From assembly GCA_965223105.1 (NCBI GenBank), contig OZ244987.1, positions 6,944,001 through 7,008,000 of the forward strand: DNA of 64,000 bases, written 5' to 3'. This stretch comes from JABDMH01 sp965223105 (GTDB taxonomy: Bacteria; Bacteroidota; Bacteroidia; Chitinophagales; Saprospiraceae). The notes below the pieces were generated by a model. It did no database searches. It worked only from the letters and a program-made list of their open reading frames with translations, and was not told where the DNA came from. A program made the position numbers and the translations under genes. The stretch's first letter is position 1. Each line of letters begins with the position of its first letter. Of the stretch, positions 53,701 to 62,789 are shown in pieces.

Positions 53701-55968
53701 TTAGAGATCACTTTCCGACCTGATTTTATTCAGGGCACTGCCTTTTTCTACCCACTCAATTTGAGCTTGGTTATAGGTATGACTGACCTTAAATTCGTCG
53801 CTACTTCCATCGGTGTGATTTAGACGAATGGTCAATAATTTGCCCGGCGACATTTCTGCAAAATCAATGATGTCAACAGTGTCATCCTGGCGAACCTTGT
53901 CGAAATCAGCAGGATCGACAAAGGTAAGGGCCAGCATACCTTGCTTCTTGAGATTGGTTTCGTGAATCCTGGCAAAACTCTTGACCACTACAGCTTTCAC
54001 TCCCAAATAACGGGGTTCCATAGCAGCGTGCTCACGTGAGGAGCCTTCACCGTAATTTTCTTCACCAAATACGATGGTCCCAATCCCAGCTTTTTGATAA
54101 ACCCTTGCCGATTCGGGAACGGGGAGGTATTTGTTTTCAATGAAGTTTAGAACGTTATTGGCTTCTCCATTAAAAGCGTTGATGGCACCAATGAAACAGT
54201 TGTTCGATATATTTTCTAAGTGACCACGGTATTTTAACCATGGTCCGGCCATTGAAATGTGGTCAGTCGTACATTTTCCCTGTGCTTTGATCAGAATGCG
54301 CATACCCTTCACTTGCCCAGGGGTAATGGGCTCAAAGGGTTCGAGCAGCTGAAGCCGGTCACTGGTGGGATCTACCTTTACTTCGATACCGGCACCGTCA
54401 GTGGCTGGTGCTTGATACCCAGAGTCTTCAACATCGAAACCCTGGGGCGGCAACTCGATGCCTTCCGGCGGACTTAACCTTACTTCTTCTCCTTCCTCAT
54501 TGGTGAGCGTGTCGGTTAAAGGATTGAAAGTGAGGTTGCCACCCATGACCATGGCCGTCACAATCTCCGGTGAAGCAACAAACGCATGAGTCTGGGGATT
54601 GCCGTCATTACGCTTAGAAAAATTGCGATTAAAAGAAGTTATGATACTGTTTTTCTTGTTAGGATCATCGGTATGTCGAGCCCACTGGCCAATGCATGGA
54701 CCGCAGGCATTGGCCAATACCAGGCCACCAATGTCTTCAAAAACATCCAGGATGCCATCTCGCTCTACCGTGTAGCGAATTTGTTCGCTACCTGGTGTAA
54801 CGGTGAATTCTGACTTCACAGTTAGCTTCTTTTCCTTGGCTTGCTGCGCTAGTGAAGCAGCTCTGGTTAAATCCTCATAAGAGCTGTTGGTACAGGATCC
54901 AATCAAACCCACTTCAAGTTTTTCAGGATAGTCACGTTCTCTCACAGCGTCAGCGAATTGGGAGATTGGCCAGGCCAGGTCGGGGGTATAAGGTCCGTTG
55001 ATATGCGGTTCGAGGGTGGATAGATCTATTTCTATGACCCGGTCAAAATAGGCGTCAGGGGTTTGATAACACTCCGGATCTCCGGTTAGGTGCTCAGCTA
55101 CTTGATCAGCCAAATCGGCCACATCAGCTCGATCTGTAGCCCGTAAATATCTACTCATTGATTCATCATATCCGAAAGTAGAAGTGGTAGCTCCGATTTC
55201 TGCTCCCATGTTGCATATGGTTCCTTTGCCGGTGCAAGAAAGGGCTTCTGCTCCGGGCCCGAAGTACTCCACAATGGCTCCCGTGCCGCCCTTGACGGTG
55301 AGAATACCCGCTACTTTTAAAATGACATCTTTAGATGAAGTCCATCCGGAGAGTTTTCCCGTCAGCCGGACACCGATCACTTTCGGCATTTTTAGTTCCC
55401 AAGGCATGTCAGCCATCACATCTACAGCATCCGCACCACCTACGCCGATGGCCACCATACCCAGACCGCCAGCATTAGGAGTGTGTGAATCTGTTCCGAT
55501 CATCATGCCACCCGGAAAGGCATAGTTCTCCAAAACGATCTGGTGGATAATTCCCGCACCAGGCTTCCAAAAGCCGATACCATATTTATCGGATACCGAT
55601 GACAAAAAGTCGTACACTTCTGAATTGATCTGATTAGCGGTCTTTAGATCCTCTACTGCACCGACTTCAGCCTGAATTAAATGATCACAGTGCACGGTGG
55701 TCGGAACCGCTGCACTATCTTTGCCGGCCATCATAAACTGAAGGAGTGCCATTTGAGCGGTTGCATCTTGCATGGCCACCCGGTCCGGGGCAAAAAAGAC
55801 ATAGTCTTTACCCCGTTCATAAGATTTGAGTGCAGACTCCCTGTGAAGGTGGGTGTAGAGTATTTTTTCCGTTAATGTAAGTGGCCGCTGCAAGGTCTGG
55901 CGGGTTTCTTGAATTTTACCAGGCAGATCCCGATAAAAACGTTCAATCATTTTAAAGTCAAATGCCAT
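53701..55968 (-). CDS. Aconitate hydratase (mitochondrial type)
   Basis: A 755-aa TCA-cycle enzyme interconverting citrate and isocitrate. The 4Fe-4S ligands are Cys359 (GSCTNSS), Cys422 and Cys425 (ACGPCIG). GTDSHTPNAGGLGMVAIGVG, the swivel-domain GEGSSREHAAMEPRYLGVKA and a catalytic Ser/Arg in that motif are all present. Its length and the opening FKMIERFYRDLPGKI match the mitochondrial/Bacteroidota type, not AcnA or AcnB of E. coli. A CAAAAATA sequence at 56005-56012 reads as the -7 box TATTTTTG on this strand. Confidence 0.96.
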   Translation of the reverse strand: MAFDFKMIERFYRDLPGKIQETRQTLQRPLTLTEKILYTHLHRESALKSYERGKDYVFFAPDRVAMQDATAQMALLQFMMAGKDSAAVPTTVHCDHLIQAEVGAVEDLKTANQINSEVYDFLSSVSDKYGIGFWKPGAGIIHQIVLENYAFPGGMMIGTDSHTPNAGGLGMVAIGVGGADAVDVMADMPWELKMPKVIGVRLTGKLSGWTSSKDVILKVAGILTVKGGTGAIVEYFGPGAEALSCTGKGTICNMGAEIGATTSTFGYDESMSRYLRATDRADVADLADQVAEHLTGDPECYQTPDAYFDRVIEIDLSTLEPHINGPYTPDLAWPISQFADAVRERDYPEKLEVGLIGSCTNSSYEDLTRAASLAQQAKEKKLTVKSEFTVTPGSEQIRYTVERDGILDVFEDIGGLVLANACGPCIGQWARHTDDPNKKNSIITSFNRNFSKRNDGNPQTHAFVASPEIVTAMVMGGNLTFNPLTDTLTNEEGEEVRLSPPEGIELPPQGFDVEDSGYQAPATDGAGIEVKVDPTSDRLQLLEPFEPITPGQVKGMRILIKAQGKCTTDHISMAGPWLKYRGHLENISNNCFIGAINAFNGEANNVLNFIENKYLPVPESARVYQKAGIGTIVFGEENYGEGSSREHAAMEPRYLGVKAVVVKSFARIHETNLKKQGMLALTFVDPADFDKVRQDDTVDIIDFAEMSPGKLLTIRLNHTDGSSDEFKVSHTYNQAQIEWVEKGSALNKIRSESDL

Positions 55969-56087
55969 GTCATTGGTTTAAGTCAGTCATTCGTAAATGG
56001 GGAACAAAAATAATGTTTTTTGCACTTGATCCGACCCCTTCGTCCACCTGCTTTTTAGAGCGCGGGAAACTGCTATTCATGCAGCAT

Positions 56088-58130
56088 CTATTGGCGTTTT
56101 AGATATCGATCAAGGAAAATGGCGGCTGCCTCAAATGATTTTAACCAGGATTCATACCGGTAGAATCCATGCACTTCATCGGGGAATACCAAAACTTCAT
56201 ATTCTACCCCCTGTTTCTTTAGGCGCTCCACGAGGTCTACAGTCTGCCCAAACATGACATTTCGGTCGTCATCACCATGAATCAGAAGCACCGGCGAGGT
56301 CCAGCCATCAATATCAGCCACAGGTGAATACTGGAAGGCCTGGTCCAAACTGTCCTTTTTGATTCCCCAGAAACCCCCATCAGAAAAATCTGTCGCTCTC
56401 CAACTCCAGTCATGCACACCGTGAAAATCGACACCAGCCTTGAAAATATCTGAATTTCGTGCCAGACCCTGGGCCGTTAGTAAACCTCCATAACTGCCAC
56501 CCCAGAGTCCAATACGGTCACCGTCAACCATCTCTAGCGACTGTAAATACCTGGCTGCAGCTACAATATCTTGGTATTCTGATGCCCCTCGCGGTCCCTG
56601 ACTAGGAGCCCTTCTGAAGGCTTTGCCATACCCGATTCCAGCTCGATAATTTACACTCAGCACTACATAACCTCTACTGGCCAAATATTGATTAAAAGCA
56701 TAAGCATTGGCATAGTAGGAACTGTAATGATAACCCAACAACATCTGGCGAATCGGTCCTCCATGCATGAAGAGTACTGCCGGCTTCCTGTCATTGTTCC
56801 CCTTATGAAATAGCTGACCATGAACATTTTTTCCATCGGCGGATCTAAAGACAACTTGGCGCGGAACCACTAATGAGGATTTCGGAAATTCTGTTGGCAT
56901 TTGTGAGAGTGAAATCACTTCACCGTTTGTCCGGATCTCCACACCTGTGGGTCGATGGTGACTACTGGACCGATAGGCTATCCCATGATCTGCCAGAATG
57001 AGTGGATTGGTCTCAATAGCATCACCCATACTAAGCTGGTCATTAGATTCGGTCTCAATGTTATACCTCCAAATGTCTCGACGGTCTATGTCGTCACAGT
57101 TGGCACTATAGACCAAGACCCTCCCATCGGCCGATAGGTGACTGTGTTCCATTTCACAATCTCCTCCCAAAATTGGCACTGCCTTACCGTCCTGTACATC
57201 TAAGCGATAGATCTTCATCCAATCCTCGTGCTCCGAGTAGAACAGTAGATTGCCATCAGATGTCCAACGCAGAGGTGTAGGATGGTAATATTGGGCAAAT
57301 CCTCCATCATCACCAGGAGATGACCACGTCTCCTCCATCCTCTTTGCCTTCAAATCATATACGTTGATTGAAAAAGGATTTCCTGCAGTGATGTCCGCAA
57401 GTTCACCCTTCTGCCGTCCCGGGGCACGAATAAAGGCAACGTGGGCTCCATCCAAGGACCATACCGGATGTTGATCGCGGTAGACTGACGGTGCAATCCA
57501 CTCGATACGTTCGCTGTTCAATACATAATGGCCAATGAAGCTGTGATCATTCCGGTTGCTTACGAACAGGATCTCATCTCCTGAGGGATGAAAGGAAATG
57601 TTGGAAAAAACGCCCCTCATTTCCAATATGAGTTCTTTCGCCATACTGGCCAGTTCCACCTTAAAGAGCTTATTCCGCTCCGGGGCCAATACGAAGGAAT
57701 CATCCGGGCTGATGATATACTGGTCGAAGGAACCTACAGTATCAATTCGATTTGTCTCGAGGTTGAGGCGGATCAATGCCCTTTGAGGATAGATGGCTTC
57801 AGATGCAGGATTGGCAATTTCTCCTAAACGGTTTGTGGTGCTGCCCTTCACGAAGAAGAGATGTGTTCCTGAATGATCAAAGCCCAGATTGCGAATGATC
57901 TGACCATCGTCATAAGCAGATTGATATTGAAGGCTAGGATCAAAGGCCGGAGACTCAGCAGTGTAGAGTGAACGTATCCCTCTTTCCAGCACTTCCCAAG
58001 CCAGTTGATGACCATCTTTGGAAACGACCAGCTGTGTGCAGTAGGGTGCTCCCAGAATAGTCTCCAGCTCATATTGAGCGAGCAGCGGTAGGGCAAGCAA
58101 ACAAAGTAGGGGAATGATCTTGACTTTCAT
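56088..58130 (-). CDS. S9-family prolyl oligopeptidase-like serine peptidase
   Basis: A 680-aa secreted peptidase. Signal peptide (LLCLLALPLLAQ), a propeller of TolB-like repeats (FHPSGDEILFVSNRNDHSFI, VWSLDGAHVAFIRAPG), then an alpha/beta-hydrolase domain with Ser546 (WGGSYGGL), Asp622 (HGDDDRNV) and His654 (DEVHGF). HGGP near residue 457 forms the oxyanion region. Acts on short peptides in the periplasm. It stands alone between the aconitase and GCS2-CBS genes on the same strand. Confidence 0.94.
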   Translation of the reverse strand: MKVKIIPLLCLLALPLLAQYELETILGAPYCTQLVVSKDGHQLAWEVLERGIRSLYTAESPAFDPSLQYQSAYDDGQIIRNLGFDHSGTHLFFVKGSTTNRLGEIANPASEAIYPQRALIRLNLETNRIDTVGSFDQYIISPDDSFVLAPERNKLFKVELASMAKELILEMRGVFSNISFHPSGDEILFVSNRNDHSFIGHYVLNSERIEWIAPSVYRDQHPVWSLDGAHVAFIRAPGRQKGELADITAGNPFSINVYDLKAKRMEETWSSPGDDGGFAQYYHPTPLRWTSDGNLLFYSEHEDWMKIYRLDVQDGKAVPILGGDCEMEHSHLSADGRVLVYSANCDDIDRRDIWRYNIETESNDQLSMGDAIETNPLILADHGIAYRSSSHHRPTGVEIRTNGEVISLSQMPTEFPKSSLVVPRQVVFRSADGKNVHGQLFHKGNNDRKPAVLFMHGGPIRQMLLGYHYSSYYANAYAFNQYLASRGYVVLSVNYRAGIGYGKAFRRAPSQGPRGASEYQDIVAAARYLQSLEMVDGDRIGLWGGSYGGLLTAQGLARNSDIFKAGVDFHGVHDWSWRATDFSDGGFWGIKKDSLDQAFQYSPVADIDGWTSPVLLIHGDDDRNVMFGQTVDLVERLKKQGVEYEVLVFPDEVHGFYRYESWLKSFEAAAIFLDRYLKRQ

Positions 58131-58178
58131 ACTTACATGATCGGTAGTTGCTGCAGAAGGTTCCGGGACAGCATGGAC

Positions 58179-60119
58179 TTAACCTGGCTTTGATCGACCA
58201 GCCTCTTCCAGGCGGTCAAGTAGTCTTGCGGTCACACGCAAGAAATCCATCTCGGTAATGATGCCGACCAGTTCGTTAGACTCATTAATTACCGGCAGCG
58301 ATCCCACCTGGTTTTCTCTCATGCTAGCCATAGCATCCCTGATGGTGGTTTGGGCTGAAGTGGTGATCGGAGAGGGGATCATTACATCCGCCACCGTAAC
58401 GGCCTTGGGTTCATCTTCGTCTTTGAGGAGTTCGCGCATGATTAATCGGTGAGTCACCAGTCCCACCAGCTTTCCTTTTTCATCTTCGATCGGCACATAC
58501 CGGATCCGCCGCCAATCCATCATTTCTCCCACCAATTCGATGATGTCTTCTTTACGTACCGTGAAAACATCAGTGGTCATACACTCCCCAACCGTCAAAG
58601 TCATGGGTTTATATTCTGCCAGATCACGGATCTCGGGGCTGGGCCATTCGTGAATCGGCAATTCCTTTCGCTGATTTTGAAGCATGGTTGCGGTTGTGAC
58701 CGTTAATGCTTCGTCCTTGCTGACTTCCTTGACCAGTTTCGTATATCCCCTCAATAACCACCGGGCTCCATTCATATGTCTCTCTGCTCGACGACCAATG
58801 ACCTCGAGATATCGATTGATGTCTTTACCACTGACCTTTTGGCTATGCAAGCCCTCCTCGGCAATCGGGAGGAGCTCCGATAGGATCAGATCGCGAGCAG
58901 TGACTTTTCGGTCGTCCAACCAACTAAATGTAGTATCGATGCCGTAGCGAGCGGCCTTCATGAAATTGTCGCGTGCTTCGGCAAACAAGATGTGCGGCCT
59001 CATGTCCTCAAATCGATTTTTGAAGCCCACCATAAGTCCCAACCAAAAGGCAGCATTGGCTACTTCATCCAGGACTGTTGGACCTGACGGTAAGACCCGG
59101 TTTTCGATGCGTAAATGGGGTTTGCCATTGTCGCTGATGCCATAACAAGGCCGGTTCCACCGATATACGGTCGAATTGTGCACCTGCAAGGATTTTAATT
59201 TTGGCACTTCACCCCTGGAAATTTTCTCTAGTGAGTCCTCTTTGACATCGCTACTCATCAACACTCGAAATCTGGCGATATCATCACGGTAGATATCTAA
59301 AATTCCATCATTTAGCCAGTCGTTACCGAAGTCCACTCGGGGTGTACGCTCCCTTAGATGGCGATGTGAAGACCGCGTGTCGATCGATTGCTGAAACATC
59401 GCAATGCGTGATTCGTGCCAAAGCCGCTTGCCAAAAACCAACGGAGAATTGGCGGCGATTGCCATGACCGGAGCACTGAGCGTCTGAGCAATATTGTACA
59501 TATGGGCGAAGTCGGCTGGTGCAACTTGCAGATGCACCTGAAAGCTGGTATTACAGGCCTCCAACATAGGGCTATCGTGCTTGATGATCAACTCATCAAT
59601 TCCGGCAATGCGTAATTCGTACTCCGATCCCAGCAATTGCTTGTTGATCGCTTCCATCAAAGCCCGGTACCGCTCTTTAGGTGTCATGTTGTCTAATGAC
59701 AAATCGAACTTTCGCAAAGTGGGCAGAATTCCTGTCAGTAAGGGTGCAGCATTTAATGGCTCCAAATACTCTCTAATCACTGACAGGCGGTATAAGTTCT
59801 CACTCTCAAGATTGCTAAAACAAGATCCTGTGAAGAGCTGTGGTGACAGTGTAATCTCTAAGTTGAATTGAGCCAATTCGCTTTCCAGCCACGGGTATTC
59901 GGCCAAGTCTTCTAATGCCTTTTGAGCTACCAGCGCAGCCTTGTGATTTTCCAGATCAACCAAAACCATTTCTTGCTCGGCCCCGATCCGCAGCACATCG
60001 CTTTCAAACCAATCGTTTTTCAGCATGTGATCAAGCGCCTTCACATCGTCGAGCAGTGCCCGGATGAAAGCACGCAGCTCTTCCTGATCGTCAAGTAGAT
60101 GAACTTTTTGTTCGCCCAT
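58179..60119 (-). CDS. GCS2-family (glutamate-cysteine ligase-like) protein fused to a CBS pair
   Basis: About 646 aa from ATG 60119 (TTG 60149 would add ten residues). Residues 1-490 belong to the GCS2 carboxylate-amine ligase fold (IGAEQEMVLVDLENHKAALV, FNLEITLSPQLFTGS, ANSPLVFGKRLWHESRIAMF, HLRIENRVLPSGPT). Residues about 515-640 are two CBS domains (TVGECMTTDVFTVRKEDIIE, RRIRYVPIEDEKGKLVGLVT, VADVMIPSPITTSAQTTI, VGSLPVINESNELVGIIT), which usually sense adenine nucleotides. The combination suggests a ligase or amide-forming enzyme controlled by energy state. The exact product is unknown. Confidence 0.85.
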   Translation of the reverse strand: MGEQKVHLLDDQEELRAFIRALLDDVKALDHMLKNDWFESDVLRIGAEQEMVLVDLENHKAALVAQKALEDLAEYPWLESELAQFNLEITLSPQLFTGSCFSNLESENLYRLSVIREYLEPLNAAPLLTGILPTLRKFDLSLDNMTPKERYRALMEAINKQLLGSEYELRIAGIDELIIKHDSPMLEACNTSFQVHLQVAPADFAHMYNIAQTLSAPVMAIAANSPLVFGKRLWHESRIAMFQQSIDTRSSHRHLRERTPRVDFGNDWLNDGILDIYRDDIARFRVLMSSDVKEDSLEKISRGEVPKLKSLQVHNSTVYRWNRPCYGISDNGKPHLRIENRVLPSGPTVLDEVANAAFWLGLMVGFKNRFEDMRPHILFAEARDNFMKAARYGIDTTFSWLDDRKVTARDLILSELLPIAEEGLHSQKVSGKDINRYLEVIGRRAERHMNGARWLLRGYTKLVKEVSKDEALTVTTATMLQNQRKELPIHEWPSPEIRDLAEYKPMTLTVGECMTTDVFTVRKEDIIELVGEMMDWRRIRYVPIEDEKGKLVGLVTHRLIMRELLKDEDEPKAVTVADVMIPSPITTSAQTTIRDAMASMRENQVGSLPVINESNELVGIITEMDFLRVTARLLDRLEEAGRSKPG

Positions 60120-60414
60120 AGGTGTGAGTAAGTTAGAGAATTTTGCCAAATGTCGATAGGTTTGAATCAGGGTATTATTTCCAATATAGAAGCACCAATG
60201 AGGGAGTGGAGTAGATGGGTTGTGAGCATGCTGCTGGGTGACTTCAGCAATGTGCTAGATCCCCGGCAAAAGAGTTTGGAGCTTGATGACGATGATTATT
60301 GCCTGCCAAATCTCCCAGTTATGGTGATCATTGGATATCTAAATGCACTGATGCCGAGACAATATTCAGAGATTCTAGCCAAAGTGTGATAGAGGTGAGA
60401 AACCTGGGAACCTC
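60120..60414. other. Intergenic region before tRNA-Ser, no convincing gene
   Basis: A 79-codon open frame exists here (60150-60389) but it has no domain, low-complexity composition and no neighbour in phase, so I do not call it. Confidence 0.4.
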
Positions 60415-60422
60415 TATCTTTG
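60415..60422 (+). promoter_or_regulatory. Candidate -7 box (TATCTTTG) for tRNA-Ser
   Basis: TATCTTTG fits TAnnTTTG and ends 7 bases before the tRNA. Confidence 0.55.
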
Positions 60423-60429
60423 TCCTATC

Positions 60430-60516
60430 GGAGGAGTGCCGGAGTGGTCGAACGGGCCGCACTCGAAATGCGGTGTACTGGCGACGGTACCGGGGGTTCG
60501 AATCCCTCCTCCTCCG
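60430..60516 (+). tRNA. tRNA-Ser (anticodon CGA)
   Basis: An 87-nt type II tRNA. The acceptor arms GGAGGAG and CTCCTCC pair perfectly, with discriminator G. The anticodon stem CCGCA/TGCGG encloses CTCGAAA, giving anticodon CGA at 60464-60466, which reads UCG. A long variable arm (GTGTACTGGCGACGGTACC region) and the T arm GGGGG-TTCGAAT-CCCTC are present. CCA is not encoded. Confidence 0.95.
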
Positions 60517-60531
60517 CAAGCAGTCAAAGCC

Positions 60532-60554
60532 AGCCACGCATTGCGTGGCTTTTT
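60532..60554 (+). terminator. Rho-independent terminator after tRNA-Ser
   Basis: Perfect 8-bp stem AGCCACGC/GCGTGGCT with the 3-base loop ATT, then TTTT. Confidence 0.85.
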
Positions 60555-60666
60555 CATTGGAGGAAATTCTGCAAACTTGCTTGCTGGGATTTACGGAAAT
60601 GAAAACAGCCCGATAGGGTGGGCCTTGACTGTTTGTAGGTTACTACTTTGTGGGATCGGCGCAGCC

Positions 60667-60683
60667 AATCCCTCCTCCTCGCA
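60667..60683 (+). repeat. Partial copy of the tRNA-Ser 3' end (possible attachment-site relic)
   Basis: AATCCCTCCTCCTC then GCA repeats the tRNA 3' end (60501-60518) with one missing C. Placed about 165 bp downstream of the tRNA, this is the arrangement left by integration of an element at a tRNA 3' end. Confidence 0.5.
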
Positions 60684-60699
60684 GTAGACAAACAGAACT

Positions 60700-60724
60700 C
60701 CCTCTAAGTTAATAACTTAGGGGG
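60700..60724 (+). terminator. Hairpin with near-perfect stem
   Basis: CCCTCTAAGTT and AACTTAGGGGG pair (one G-T) around AAT, followed by ATTCTCTATTTT. It may end transcripts from the left; no gene lies between it and the tRNA terminator. Bases 60725-60897 hold nothing I can identify. Confidence 0.5.
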
Positions 60725-60897
60725 ATTCTCTATTTTGGAGTTGCCAAAGTGACAATGGTAAACAATTGTTCCAGAACCTTCTCAGATTTTCACTTAATAT
60801 GCTGGTTTAAAGCGTTTTAGAGAGATCTGAGAATACTTCCCGGGCAAACCAGGATTGTTATCAGCCCTTAAAAATCGCAAAGCCCTTAGATTGGCAG

Positions 60898-61308
60898 CTA
60901 ACACTTGAAGGGTAAATGCATTAGGCATTTCACTGGCTTGCCCCTGATAGATCCTGGCGTAAATTTCATTTCAGCAATAATTCGAATTAGACGCTCCGAT
61001 AGAAAGGGATCATCACATCTTGTCACTTTCGCTTTCTCAACGTTCCCGGCTTCAGTAACCACGAAGCTCAAAATAACAGTTCTCGCATGAAAGATCCTAC
61101 GCTCTGACAGCCTGGCAGCAATCATTTGTATCAGTTCGACATTGGTCCCAGATTCCCAGACTGGTGGTTGTTCAAAGCCACATTCTACAATGCAAATATC
61201 CTGATCGGAATGGACCTCCTGAGATGGGACAGGCGAAAAGATCGCAGTACAAAATTGAAAAATGGTATGAATAGAGCTGATGCTGAGAATGATACTGATA
61301 AGCCTCAT
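60898..61308 (-). CDS. Small secreted protein with TonB C-terminal domain
   Basis: A 136-aa protein with an N-terminal signal or anchor (ISIILSISSIHTIFQFCTAI) and a TonB-C-like domain: ILSFVVTEAGNVEKAKVTRC, LSERLIRIIAEMKFTPGSIR and GKPVKCLMHLPFKC. There is no long proline-rich spacer, so it probably does not span the periplasm like a true TonB. Several cysteines (CIVEC, TRC, KCL, FKC) may form disulfides. The 192 bp up to the iterons hold no convincing gene. Confidence 0.72.
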   Translation of the reverse strand: MRLISIILSISSIHTIFQFCTAIFSPVPSQEVHSDQDICIVECGFEQPPVWESGTNVELIQMIAARLSERRIFHARTVILSFVVTEAGNVEKAKVTRCDDPFLSERLIRIIAEMKFTPGSIRGKPVKCLMHLPFKC

Positions 61309-61500
61309 GGATTGCCTTTAAAAATGAAGATTCATCTTTCCGAGGGATTGGTGTGTCTTATACTTCAGAACTACACCGGTATCCTGGTGGCTAAGGAATG
61401 CCTTCAGATCTTCGATTACGGTACAGGACTTTATTCTCTCAATGAGACGTATGAACATGGTCCACCAGTTTATTTGATTATCTGGTAGTTATCCGATAAC

Positions 61501-61560
61501 AAACGACAACAAATGCTTGTAAACGACAACAAACGTTTATAAACGACTGTAAACGTTTAT
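61501..61560 (+). repeat. Three 20-bp tandem iterons upstream of the recombinase
   Basis: Units AAACGACAACAAATGCTTGT, AAACGACAACAAACGTTTAT and AAACGACTGTAAACGTTTAT follow each other without spacers. They are 50 bp before the recombinase gene, the position of recombinase or transposase binding sites or of an element end. Confidence 0.75.
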
Positions 61561-61610
61561 CAACCGGCTTTATCTTCTGATTCGACATATGTTTGGCAAA
61601 AAAGAAATCC

Positions 61611-62459
61611 ATGAATGCCATTATTGAAGGTGAAATAATCCGGTGCAAGCAGCTGTTAGTGATGAAGCGATACAGTACATCCACTATTCGGTGCTACCTA
61701 CATTTTCTCAAAGATTTTTTCTATCGCCATGAACGGGTTAATCCCTGGGAGCTTACCGATCATGAGGCACGGGCATATATCTTGGAGGCTGTCGATAGCG
61801 GTAAGTCCAGGTCCTTGCAAAACCAGTCAATCAATGCGATCAAATTTTATTTTGAAAAGGTATTGGAAAGAGATCGAAAGGTCTATCGGCTGGATAGGCC
61901 CAAACGGGAGCTTCACATTCCGGTTGTTTTGAGTGAAGATGAGGTAAGGTGCCTGTTGGGAGCGACCGCTAATCTCAAGCACAGAGCATTGCTTTCGCTC
62001 ATCTATGCTTGCGGACTGCGCATTGGTGAAGCATTGCAGCTACGCATGACAGATATCAATAGTAAAGACTCAATGATACACATTAAGCAAGCCAAGGGTA
62101 GAAAGGACCGGATCGTACCATTGTCTCAAAAGCTGTTACTATTGCTAAGGTATTACTATCGTGAATACCGGCCAAAAGTGTACTTGTTTGAAGGTCAGCG
62201 AGGTGGAGGTACTCAATACAGTCAGCGTAGTGCTCAGCAGGTGTTTCGGCGCTCATTGGCCAGGGCGGGTATCGATAGGAGAGTGACCCTACATACCTTG
62301 AGGCATTCGTACGCCACCCATCTGTTGCGTTCGGGTACCAATCTGAGGGTGATCCAGAAACTTTTGGGGCACAACAGCAGCAAGACTACGGAGATCTACA
62401 CCCATATCACCGATATCCAGCTGGCACAAGTGGCTTCACCGTTTGACAATATTGCTTAG
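61611..62459 (+). CDS. Tyrosine recombinase (integrase, XerC/D-like)
   Basis: About 282 aa from ATG 61611 (a TTG at 61593 would add six residues). The N-terminal SAM-like DNA-binding domain (MKRYSTSTIRCYLHFLKDFF) is followed by the catalytic domain with Arg137 (CGLRIGEAL), Lys162 (AKGRKDR), His228 and Arg231 (HTLRHSYATHLL), His254 (LLGHNS) and nucleophile Tyr263 (TEIYTHI). Complete. It is followed by a zinc-ribbon gene and an IS91 transposase, and preceded by iterons. It could act in element circularisation or resolution. Confidence 0.92.
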   Translation: MNAIIEGEIIRCKQLLVMKRYSTSTIRCYLHFLKDFFYRHERVNPWELTDHEARAYILEAVDSGKSRSLQNQSINAIKFYFEKVLERDRKVYRLDRPKRELHIPVVLSEDEVRCLLGATANLKHRALLSLIYACGLRIGEALQLRMTDINSKDSMIHIKQAKGRKDRIVPLSQKLLLLLRYYYREYRPKVYLFEGQRGGGTQYSQRSAQQVFRRSLARAGIDRRVTLHTLRHSYATHLLRSGTNLRVIQKLLGHNSSKTTEIYTHITDIQLAQVASPFDNIA

Positions 62460-62477
62460 ATTTATAAGGCATATAAA

Positions 62478-62490
62478 CGCTATAGTAGCG
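62478..62490. other. Short palindrome downstream of the recombinase
   Basis: CGCTA-TAG-TAGCG forms a small perfect hairpin in the gap after the recombinase gene. It is flanked by ATAAACG and ACAAACGTT, which resemble the iteron core. Confidence 0.35.
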
Positions 62491-62553
62491 ATTATACAAA
62501 CGTTAGATGTAATACTACGTATAGCATAAAATAAATTGCAAAGAATAAGATAG

Positions 62554-62757
62554 ATGGTCGTAAATTTTAATTGTGGAAAATGCGGGTACAATTACAATTA
62601 TGAGGTGGGTGAGCCCAGTATGGATAATGAAGGGAATTTAGAATTTGAAAAGAATCCAATTTGTCCGAATTGTGGAATTCGAGGAGAGGAATTATTAAGT
62701 GAATTGGGACAGAGTCAGATGACGGATTGGCACTTGGGAGATATTGGATTTGATTAA
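62554..62757 (+). CDS. Small zinc-ribbon protein
   Basis: A 67-aa protein with two Cys pairs, NCGKCGYNYNYEVG and ICPNCGIRGEELL, which should bind one zinc. Low-complexity acidic linker between them. It sits 95 bp after the recombinase and 32 bp before the IS91 transposase, in the same direction. It may assist one of them, for instance in DNA or protein binding; no family recognised. Confidence 0.65.
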   Translation: MVVNFNCGKCGYNYNYEVGEPSMDNEGNLEFEKNPICPNCGIRGEELLSELGQSQMTDWHLGDIGFD

Positions 62758-62789
62758 AAATGAGAATTAAATAAATAGAACACACCCCA

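Noticed and set aside
60150..60389. 79-codon frame between the GCS2-CBS gene and tRNA-Ser
   Set aside because: No domain, no hydrophobic or charged pattern typical of a protein, no supporting neighbour.
61126..61488. 120-codon plus-strand frame overlapping the TonB-C protein gene
   Set aside because: The minus-strand frame has a signal peptide and a recognisable domain; this one has neither.
61501..61560. Possible CRISPR array
   Set aside because: Three units follow directly without spacers and no cas genes are near; these are tandem iterons.
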